From Streptomyces humi (GTDB lineage: Bacteria > Actinomycetota > Actinomycetes > Streptomycetales > Streptomycetaceae): a stretch of 64,000 bases of DNA. The position numbers and the translations under genes were made by a program. Shown here in pieces: positions 58,132-64,000 of this stretch; the first letter of the stretch is position 1, and the number at the start of each line of letters is the position of its first letter. The DNA lies in NCBI RefSeq assembly GCF_001005085.2, contig NZ_LBMU02000079.1, positions 1 through 64,000 of the forward strand, given 5' to 3'. The notes beneath the pieces were generated by a model, which was given only the letters and a program-made list of their open reading frames with translations, was not told the DNA's origin and did not search any database.

Positions 58132-58881
58132 TCAGACCCTCCTCATCAGCAGGTCCCGCAGCTCGCGCGTGTGGCGCCGGCTGACCTGGAGTTCCTCGCC
58201 GCCGACGAGGACGCTCACCGTGCCGGCGTCCAGGCGGAGTTCGCCGATGTGGCGGAGGGCGACGAGGTGGCGGCGGTGGATGCGGACGAAGCCACGGGAG
58301 CGCCAGCGGTCCTCCAGGGTGGACAGCGGGATGCGGACGAGGTGGCTGCCGCGGTCGGTGTGGAGCCGGGCGTAGTCGCCCTGGGCCTCGACGTGGGTGA
58401 TGTCGTCGACGGCCACGAACCGTGTGACTCCGCCGAGTTCGACCGGGATGTGGTCGGGGTCGGGTTCGTGCACGGGTATCCGGGGTGCCGCGCCGCGCAG
58501 TTCGGCGACCCGCCGTACCGCCTCCGCCAGGCGTTCCTTGCGGACGGGCTTCAGGACGTAGTCGACCGCCTTGAGGTCGAAGGCCCTGACCGCGAAGTCC
58601 TCGTGGGCGGTCACGAAGACGACCAGCGGCGGCCGGGCGAAGCCGGTGAGCAGGCGGGCCATCTCCAGTCCGTCCAGGCCGGGCATCTGGACGTCCAGGA
58701 AGACGACGTCGACGGCTTCGGGGCCCTGCGGTCCGGACTCCAGGGCGCGGGTGATGCGGCGCAGCGCCTCGGTGGCGTCCGCGGCGCCCTCGACGCTGCC
58801 GATGCGCGGATCGGCGTGCAGCAGGTAGAGGAGCTCCTCCAGCGAGGGGCGTTCGTCGTCGACGGCGAGAGCGCGCAGCAT
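58132..58881 (-). CDS. LytR/AlgR-type response regulator
   Basis: 249 residues. Receiver domain (1-125) with phosphoacceptor aspartate in DVVFLDVQMPGLDGLEM and switch KPVRKER. C-terminal LytTR DNA-binding domain (about 140-249) with VEAQGDYARLHT, IHRRHLVALRHIGEL and SRRHTRELRDLL. First gene of the symporter-kinase operon. It resembles the YpdB/BtsR systems that respond to pyruvate. ATG 58881. Confidence 0.92.
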   Translation of the reverse strand: MLRALAVDDERPSLEELLYLLHADPRIGSVEGAADATEALRRITRALESGPQGPEAVDVVFLDVQMPGLDGLEMARLLTGFARPPLVVFVTAHEDFAVRAFDLKAVDYVLKPVRKERLAEAVRRVAELRGAAPRIPVHEPDPDHIPVELGGVTRFVAVDDITHVEAQGDYARLHTDRGSHLVRIPLSTLEDRWRSRGFVRIHRRHLVALRHIGELRLDAGTVSVLVGGEELQVSRRHTRELRDLLMRRV

Positions 58882-59001
58882 GAACGGAGTGTAGGCGGCG
58901 GAGCGGGGCGCTGGACATGTCGTGGACGTGGACGTTCGCGGCGGACGAACCGGCTGAGGTGGTGTTCCCGAAGTGCCGTTCTCCGTGGTTACAGTGCGCA
59001 C

Positions 59002-59487
59002 ATGAACAGCGGCACCGCCTCCTTCGACGATCTCGACCGGAAGATCACCACCGCGCTGATGGCGAACGCGCGGACCAGTTTCGCCGAGATCGGCGCGGCC
59101 GTCGGGCTCTCTGCGACGGCCGTGAAACGGCGGGTCGACCGACTGCGCGAGACCGGTGTGATCACCGGGTTCACGGCCACCGTGAAGCCGTCGGCGCTCG
59201 GCTGGCGCACGGAGGCGTACGTCGAGGTGTACTGCGAGGGCGCGGCGCCGCCCCGGCGGCTCGCGGAGGTGGTGCGCAACCATCCGGAGATCACCGCGGC
59301 CATGACGGTGACCGGCGGCGCGGACGCGCTGCTGCACGTCCGGGCCCGGGACGTGGACCACTTCGAGGAGGTCCTGGAGCGGATCCGGGTCGAGCCGTTC
59401 ATCCGCAAGACGATCAGCGTGATGGTGCTGTCGCACCTGCTGCCGGAGAGCCCGGAGGCCGGCGCGACGGTCGCGGCCCCGGAGTAA
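59002..59487 (+). CDS. Lrp/AsnC transcriptional regulator
   Basis: 161 residues from ATG 59002. HTH DLDRKITTALMANARTSFAEIGAAVGLSATAVKRRVDRL (about 8-50) and a RAM sensor (about 65-145). It lies directly before ddaH-rocD in the same direction, with palindromic boxes (59496-59535) just after it, so it most likely controls that operon in response to arginine or ornithine. Divergent from lytR. Confidence 0.9.
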   Translation: MNSGTASFDDLDRKITTALMANARTSFAEIGAAVGLSATAVKRRVDRLRETGVITGFTATVKPSALGWRTEAYVEVYCEGAAPPRRLAEVVRNHPEITAAMTVTGGADALLHVRARDVDHFEEVLERIRVEPFIRKTISVMVLSHLLPESPEAGATVAAPE

Positions 59488-59495
59488 ACGCACCG

Positions 59496-59585
59496 ACGCT
59501 GCGTTTGTACGACCGGAGACGCAGCATTCCTGCGTGAACGCGCAGCATTTGTTTCTTGTCGCCCGTATCCGACGCTTTCTACCTT
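59496..59585 (+). promoter_or_regulatory. Lrp-box array and ddaH promoter
   Basis: ACGCTGCGT (59496-59504) and ACGCAG-CATTC-CTGCGT (59519-59535) are perfect palindromes; a third related half-site, CGCGCAGCATTT, follows at 59539-59550. A -35 TTGTCG (59556-59561), 18 bp, -10 TACCTT (59580-59585) follows, giving a start near 59592. The boxes lie upstream of -35, a position suited to activation. Confidence 0.55.
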
Positions 59586-59632
59586 GGTGTCAACCCTCAG
59601 TCGACACCGTGGGAAAGCGGAGGAACCCCTCT

Positions 59633-60442
59633 GTGTCCGAAAGCCGTGTGCCGCGCCTCAGGCGCTTCCTTGTCTGCGAACCCAGACATTTCGCCGTGCA
59701 GTACGCGATCAATCCCTGGATGAACCCCGACACCAGGGTCGACGTCGATCTGGCCCGGGAGCAGTGGACGGCGCTGATCGACGCCTATCGTGCCCGCGGC
59801 CACAGCGTGGACCGGCTGGAGCCGGTCCCCGGCCTGCCCGACATGGTCTTCGCCGCCAACTCGGCGGTGGTCGTCGGCGGGCGGGTCTTCGGCTCGCTGT
59901 TCCACGCCCCCGAGCGGCGCCCCGAGTCGGGCCACTACGACCTGTGGTTCAAGACCGCGGGCTACGCCGTGCACCGTCCCGGTTCGGTGGTCGAGGGCGA
60001 GGGCGACCTGGTGTGGACGGGCCGGTACCTGCTGGCCGGTACCGGCTTCCGGACGTCCCGCGAGGCGCACCGGGAGGCGCAGGAGTTCTTCGGCCACCCG
60101 GTGATCAGCCTGACGCTGGTGGACCCGTACTTCTACCACCTGGACACCGCGCTGTTCGTCCTCGACGAGGAGAACGTCGTGTACTACCCGGAGGCCTTCT
60201 CGGCGGGCAGCCGCGAGGTGCTGCGCCGGCTCTACCCGGACGCGGTGCTCGCCACCCGCGACGACGCGCTGGCCTGGGGCCTGAACTCGGTCTCCGACGG
60301 CCGCCACGTCTTCATCGCACCGCAGGCCGAGGCGCTGGCCGGCCGGCTCGCCGACCAGGGCTACGAGCCGGTCCCCGTCGACCTGTCCGAGTTCCACAAG
60401 GCCGGCGGCGGCATCAAGTGCTGCACCCAGGAAATCCGCTGA
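59633..60442 (+). CDS. ddaH: N(G),N(G)-dimethylarginine dimethylaminohydrolase
   Basis: 269 residues from GTG 59633 behind GGAGGA. Pentein fold motifs: FLVCEPRHFAVQYAINPWMN, GLPDMVFAANSAVVV, GEGDLVWTGRYLLAG, DPYFYHLDTALFVL (His of the catalytic triad) and the C-terminal catalytic cysteine in GGGIKCCTQEIR. Hydrolyses methylated arginines to citrulline, or acts on arginine in related enzymes. Begins a two-gene unit with rocD 19 bp downstream. A longer in-frame start at 59534 lies within the promoter region. Confidence 0.9.
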   Translation: MSESRVPRLRRFLVCEPRHFAVQYAINPWMNPDTRVDVDLAREQWTALIDAYRARGHSVDRLEPVPGLPDMVFAANSAVVVGGRVFGSLFHAPERRPESGHYDLWFKTAGYAVHRPGSVVEGEGDLVWTGRYLLAGTGFRTSREAHREAQEFFGHPVISLTLVDPYFYHLDTALFVLDEENVVYYPEAFSAGSREVLRRLYPDAVLATRDDALAWGLNSVSDGRHVFIAPQAEALAGRLADQGYEPVPVDLSEFHKAGGGIKCCTQEIR

Positions 60443-60461
60443 GGACCAGGAGATCCCACAC

Positions 60462-61682
60462 ATGACCGCACCCGCACGCACGCGCTCGTCCGCCGGACTG
60501 ATCAGGGCGGAGGAGCCGGTCCTCGCGCACAACTACCACCCGCTGCCCGTCGTCGTGGCCCAGGCCGAGGGCGCCTGGGTGGAGGACGTCGAGGGCCGCC
60601 GTTACCTCGACATGCTGGCCGGCTACTCGGCGCTCAACTTCGGCCACCGCCACCCCGTCCTGATCGAGGCCGCGCACCGCCAGCTCGACCGGCTGACCCT
60701 CACCTCCCGTGCCTTCCACAACGACCGGCTCGCCGAATTCGCCGAACGCCTCGCCCAGTTGACCGGGCTGGACATGGTGCTGCCGATGAACACCGGCGCG
60801 GAGGCGGTGGAGAGCGGCATCAAGGTGGCCCGCAAGTGGGCCTACGACGTGAAGGGCGTCCCCGCCGACCGCGCCACGATCGTCGTCGCCGCGGACAACT
60901 TCCACGGCCGTACGACCACGATCGTCAGCTTCTCCACGGACGAGACCGCCCGCGCGGGCTTCGGCCCCTTCACGCCGGGCTTCCGGGTCGTGCCGTACAA
61001 CGACCTGGCGGCACTGGAGGCGGCGGTCGACGAGACGACCGCGGCGGTCCTCATCGAGCCCATCCAGGGCGAGGCCGGCGTGCTGATCCCCGACGACGGC
61101 TATCTGACCGGCGTCCGGGAGCTGACCCGGCGGGCGGGCTGCCTGTTCGTCGCCGACGAGATCCAGTCAGGGCTCGGCCGCACCGGGCGTACCCTCGCCG
61201 TCGACCACGAGGACGTCGTCCCGGACGTGCTGCTGCTGGGCAAGGCGCTGGGCGGCGGGATCGTGCCGGTGTCGGCGGTGGTGGCCCGGCGGGAGGTGAT
61301 GAGCGTGCTGCACCCGGGCGAGCACGGCTCGACGTTCGGCGGCAACCCGCTCGCCGCGGCGGTCGGCACGGCGGTGGTGGAGCTGCTGGAGGGCGGTGAG
61401 TTCCAGCGCCGGGCGGCCGAGCTCGGCGTGGTCCTGCGGGACGGCCTCGCGGAGCTGGTCGGCAGGGGGGTGGTCGGCTTCCGGGCGCGCGGACTGTGGG
61501 CGGGCGTCGACGTGGACCCGGCGATCGGCACCGGGCGGGAGATCAGCGAACGTCTGATGCACGAGGGCGTGCTGGTCAAGGACACCCACGGCTCCACCAT
61601 CCGGCTGGCCCCGCCGCTGACCGTCACGGCGGACGAACTGCGGTCCGCGCTGGCGTCGTTGGAGAAGGTGCTGGCACTCTGA
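60462..61682 (+). CDS. rocD: Ornithine aminotransferase
   Basis: 406 residues, class III PLP aminotransferase. Visible: YLDMLAGYSALNFGHRHP, PMNTGAEAVESGIKVARKW, EPIQGEAGVLIPDDGYL, the aspartate in FVADEIQSGLGRTG, PLP lysine in LLLGKALGGGIVPVSAVVA, and HGSTFGGNPLAAAVGTA. The D-E-I-Q-S-G-L-G-R-T-G segment is typical of RocD. Converts ornithine to glutamate semialdehyde, following ddaH in arginine breakdown. Confidence 0.94.
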   Translation: MTAPARTRSSAGLIRAEEPVLAHNYHPLPVVVAQAEGAWVEDVEGRRYLDMLAGYSALNFGHRHPVLIEAAHRQLDRLTLTSRAFHNDRLAEFAERLAQLTGLDMVLPMNTGAEAVESGIKVARKWAYDVKGVPADRATIVVAADNFHGRTTTIVSFSTDETARAGFGPFTPGFRVVPYNDLAALEAAVDETTAAVLIEPIQGEAGVLIPDDGYLTGVRELTRRAGCLFVADEIQSGLGRTGRTLAVDHEDVVPDVLLLGKALGGGIVPVSAVVARREVMSVLHPGEHGSTFGGNPLAAAVGTAVVELLEGGEFQRRAAELGVVLRDGLAELVGRGVVGFRARGLWAGVDVDPAIGTGREISERLMHEGVLVKDTHGSTIRLAPPLTVTADELRSALASLEKVLAL

Positions 61683-61724
61683 GCGGACGGCGGCCGCGCC
61701 GGTGGGCGCGGCCGCCGCTGCTGC

Positions 61725-62342
61725 TCAGCCCTTGCCGAGGAGCTTGTTCATCTCCTTGATCTCGGCGTTCTGCCCGGTGACGATGGAGCCGGCCATGCTC
61801 GTGGCCGGGGCGTACGCGCCCTTGGCCTGCTCGGTGCCGGCCATCTCCACCGCGCCCTGGTGGTGCTGGACCATCATGGTCAGGAACATCTTGTCGAAGT
61901 CCGTCCCCTTGGCCTGCTTCAGCATGGTCATGTCCTTGTCGGACATCATCCCGGCCATGCCGCTGTGACCGCTGTGGTCCATGCCCGCCATGGGCACGTC
62001 CTCGCCCCAGGCCTTCAGCCAGCCCGTCATGGTGTCGATCTCCGGGTCCTGGGCCTTCTCGATCCGGCCGGCGAGGTCCTTCACCTGGGCGGAGGAGGCG
62101 CGGTCGGCGGCGAGGGAGGCCATCTCCAGGGCCTGCTGGTGGTGCGGGATCATGGCCTGGGCGAAGGACACGTCCTGCGCGTTGTGCGCGCCGGCGGAGG
62201 CGGAGGCGGTGCCGCCGGCCGCCGCCGAGGGGGACGCGTGCGTGGTGCCCGCGCTGTCGTCGCCGCTGCCGCACGCGGTGAGGGCGAGGGCGGCGGTCGC
62301 CGTGAGCGCGACGAGGACGGCACGGGTACGTGTGGTGGTCAT
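61725..62342 (-). CDS. DUF305 lipoprotein, His/Met-rich
   Basis: 205 residues from ATG 62342. Lipoprotein signal with lipobox LALTACGSG. Two DUF305 repeats contain QAMIPHHQQALEMASLA and MVQHHQGAVEMAGTE, between them a Met/His-rich stretch, MAGMDHSGHSGMAGMM, suited to copper or other soft metal binding. DUF305 proteins are often linked to copper resistance. The DUF6153 gene is next, 78 bp upstream. Confidence 0.88.
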   Translation of the reverse strand: MTTTRTRAVLVALTATAALALTACGSGDDSAGTTHASPSAAAGGTASASAGAHNAQDVSFAQAMIPHHQQALEMASLAADRASSAQVKDLAGRIEKAQDPEIDTMTGWLKAWGEDVPMAGMDHSGHSGMAGMMSDKDMTMLKQAKGTDFDKMFLTMMVQHHQGAVEMAGTEQAKGAYAPATSMAGSIVTGQNAEIKEMNKLLGKG

Positions 62343-62420
62343 GCTGAATCTCCTGCGATGGCGGTGAATGGGCACGCGGGAGCACGGCCGCCGCGCTGCG
62401 CACGGCCGGCTCGGGTGCCT

Positions 62421-62828
62421 CTAGATCCGCAGGAGTTGGAGTTCGGCCAGGTCGGGCGGCGCGCGGGCGCCGTCCGGTGCCGTGGCCTGGCGGGAGAGGG
62501 CGGTGCGCGCGGGCACGGGCACGTGCACCGGGTCGGGGGCCGGCGCGGGCAGCGCCGGTCCGCCGCTCAGCGCACCGGAGGCGCAGGTCGCGTCGGCGTG
62601 ATGTGCGTGGCCGCCGCCGCAGTGACCGTCGTCACCGGCGCAGCCGTCGTAGGCCACGACCATGACCGCCGTGGCGGGGACGGCACGACCGTGACCGTCG
62701 TGGGCTCCCATGAGGCCACCGGGTGCCAGCGCGTGCATGCCCAGCAGCCCGGCCAGCACACCCAGTACGAGCAGCGCGCGCCACCGCCGGTGGGGCGGTC
62801 GCTCGGCGGTCAGCTCGGTGGGGCGCAT
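62421..62828 (-). CDS. DUF6153-like His-rich membrane/exported protein
   Basis: 135 residues from ATG 62828 (ATG 62837 is three residues longer). N-terminal helix RALLVLGVLAGLLGMHAL, then MGAHDGHG, then a CAGDDGHCGGGHAHHAD cluster. This is the pattern of a DUF6153-type protein. Paired with the DUF305 lipoprotein, it may be part of a metal response. Sure of the ORF, less of the family. Confidence 0.65.
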   Translation of the reverse strand: MRPTELTAERPPHRRWRALLVLGVLAGLLGMHALAPGGLMGAHDGHGRAVPATAVMVVAYDGCAGDDGHCGGGHAHHADATCASGALSGGPALPAPAPDPVHVPVPARTALSRQATAPDGARAPPDLAELQLLRI

Positions 62829-62884
62829 CGGGGTCATCCTATGCGTACCCTGAGCGCGGCTTCGCACAGGCACCGCCGGGAACG

Positions 62885-63274
62885 TCATTCCCAGCGGTGT
62901 GCGTTGCTGTCGTCGAGGTTGCCGGGGGGATGCGGGATGACGCAGAACAGGAGTCCCGCCGGGTCGCGCATGACCCACCAGGAGTGGACGCGCCGCACAC
63001 GTGCCGCCCCCAGTCGTTCCAGTCGCGTCACCTCGGCCTCCACGTCGTCGGTGTGGATGTCCAGGTGGACCCGGGGGCCGCTCTCCGCCGAGTCGAGGCG
63101 CTGGAAGTACAGCCACATGCGGGGGCTGCGCAGCGACGCGCTCAGGTACTCGGGCGAGTCGGGGACCACCGCGGTGGGTGCGCCCGCGGCGGCTCCCCAG
63201 AAGGCCGCGACGCGGTCGTGGTCGGCCGCGGGCACATCGACGACCACCTTGCAGATCCTGCTGTAGTGAGCCAC
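62885..63274 (-). CDS. VOC (glyoxalase/bleomycin-resistance) family protein
   Basis: 129 residues from GTG 63274, one base after the JmjC-type gene stop. RICKVVVDVPAADHDRVAAFWG and VHLDIHTDDVEAEVTRLERLGA, with a C-terminal WVMRDPAGLLFCVI, the standard VOC half-repeats. Probably binds or modifies a small hydrophobic ligand. Substrate unknown. Confidence 0.88.
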   Translation of the reverse strand: MAHYSRICKVVVDVPAADHDRVAAFWGAAAGAPTAVVPDSPEYLSASLRSPRMWLYFQRLDSAESGPRVHLDIHTDDVEAEVTRLERLGAARVRRVHSWWVMRDPAGLLFCVIPHPPGNLDDSNAHRWE

Positions 63275-63275
63275 G

Positions 63276-64000
63276 TCAGACGGCCTGCCGGGTCAGGTGC
63301 TCCGCCTGTAGGCGCAGGGTGGCGGCCAGGAGGTCCCCGGTCGTCAGGCGCTCCAGGAGCACCAGGGTCGCCCGTCGCAGGGTCTCCTGGGCCTCGGCCC
63401 GCGCCGCGTCGGACATGTGGGCGTGGAAGGCAGGCACCACCTGGTGGCCGACGGCACGGCCCCTGGCGACCTGCGCGAGGAACGGCAGGACCGCCGAGTG
63501 CAGCGACACCGCGGGGCAGACCAGGGACAGGCTCAGGGAATCCGCCTCGGAGAGTCCCGAGTGCAGCCAGAGGACCGGGATGTACAGCAGGTCTCCCGGC
63601 CGCACCTGGAAGGTCAGTACCTCGGCGTCCGGCAGGGCGTGGCTGCCGACGCCGGGGACGTCCATCATGCGCCGGGCCCTGGTCTCGGCCCGGATGTGGT
63701 GCGGTGCCGCGAGCGACCACTGCTTCGTACCGGTCTGCTGGAGCACGAAGTTGTCGCTGTGGTCGAAGTGGGCGCCGATCCCGTCCGCGCCGTGGGTGCG
63801 CACGGTGTCGAACCAGGCCCGGGGCGCGCCGAAGCGGCGGGCGAACTCCTCGGCGCGCTCGGCCAGGTCGGTGTCGAAGGCGGAGACCCGCTCGATGAAC
63901 GTGACCTCGTCCGGGCGTTCGGTCACCGCGCCGGCGTCCTGTGCCAGCGCCCGGGTGCGGGCGGCGGCGAACTGGTCGGGGGACCAGGAACGGCCGAGGA
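63276..64000 (-). CDS. JmjC/cupin_8 2-oxoglutarate oxygenase (partial, 5' end outside window)
   Basis: Open to the window end; the visible part is about 241 codons, entering with LGRSWSPDQFAAART. The iron site HxD...H is in GAHFDHSDNFVLQQTGTKQWSL and YIPVLWLHSGLSEADSLSL. This matches the ribosomal protein oxygenase (ROXA/YcfD, MINA53-like) subgroup, which hydroxylate ribosomal proteins, though secondary-metabolism relatives exist. Translationally adjacent to the VOC gene. The start and total length cannot be determined. Confidence 0.85.
   Translation of the reverse strand, partial: LGRSWSPDQFAAARTRALAQDAGAVTERPDEVTFIERVSAFDTDLAERAEEFARRFGAPRAWFDTVRTHGADGIGAHFDHSDNFVLQQTGTKQWSLAAPHHIRAETRARRMMDVPGVGSHALPDAEVLTFQVRPGDLLYIPVLWLHSGLSEADSLSLSLVCPAVSLHSAVLPFLAQVARGRAVGHQVVPAFHAHMSDAARAEAQETLRRATLVLLERLTTGDLLAATLRLQAEHLTRQAV

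Noticed and set aside
1..64000. tRNA, rRNA, phage or intact insertion sequence
   Set aside because: No clover-leaf-like tRNA with CCA end, ribosomal RNA signature, integrase or transposase frame was recognised by eye; this is not a computed search.

Overview
This window looks like chromosomal DNA of a Streptomyces species. The DNA is very GC-rich with strong third-position GC bias. It carries a WhiB-type protein, a DUF3566 membrane protein, the MurT/GatD lipid II amidation pair and an RppA type III polyketide synthase next to a CYP158-type P450. From memory, the order DNA ligase, NUDIX, aldehyde dehydrogenase, small protein, rppA, P450, cupin, acyl-CoA dehydrogenase, TetR, deformylase, murT, gatD, pfkA matches the S. 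coelicolor rppA (SCO1206) neighbourhood. I see no rRNA, tRNA, CRISPR array, phage block or intact transposase gene.

Region 42-8075 is a catabolic regulon. A minus-strand operon encodes an RraA/HMG-aldolase-like protein, a class II aldolase (OtnC-like), a four-carbon acid sugar kinase (OtnK-like), an isopropylmalate/tartrate-type decarboxylating dehydrogenase, a TIM-barrel isomerase and a racemase-fold protein lacking its second cysteine. It is followed by a FadR-type GntR regulator and a divergent CitMHS carrier. Arrays of CCGG cores spaced 8 bp apart overlap the predicted promoters of both the operon and the regulator/carrier. I see this combination as the best candidate for an undescribed pathway.

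Region 8200-21740 holds mostly secreted or membrane proteins and regulators: a Tat-exported three-repeat cysteine protein, an AraC regulator, a DUF3566 protein, a secreted four-repeat peptidoglycan-binding CHAP hydrolase, a WhiB protein, a DUF574-type methyltransferase, DUF4232 and DedA proteins, a MarR/thioesterase pair, glutamate decarboxylase, a second MarR, a double-unit Lrp regulator and a DHA2 exporter. A palindromic MITE-like element lies at 18871-18954.

Region 21914-32369 is carbohydrate uptake. It has a glucarate module (gntP-type permease and gudD) and an ABC sugar importer with its LacI regulator and a DUF2264 protein, whose promoter carries a perfect LacI-type operator. Region 32370-38682 carries DUF779, a secreted phosphodiester glycosidase, an AIM6-like phosphodiesterase and a coupled quinone oxidoreductase/acyl-CoA dehydrogenase pair operon.

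Region 38771-53469 contains an XRE-cupin regulator divergent from a thioredoxin-reductase-like flavoprotein without a recognisable NADPH motif, the ligase/NUDIX pair, an aldehyde dehydrogenase, the rppA-P450-momA naphthoquinone cluster, a TetR-controlled acyl-CoA dehydrogenase, peptide deformylase, murT-gatD and 6-phosphofructokinase. Region 53651-64000 has a CtaG-like protein, a LytS/LytR two-component system embedded with a sodium:solute symporter, an Lrp-ddaH-rocD arginine module with an array of palindromic boxes, a DUF305 lipoprotein with a His-rich DUF6153 protein, a VOC protein, and a JmjC-type oxygenase cut by the window end.

A dispersed hairpin-plus-tail repeat recurs at or near the 3' ends of genes. 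Several single promoter/operator assignments are my own reading of hexamers and palindromes and remain inferences.
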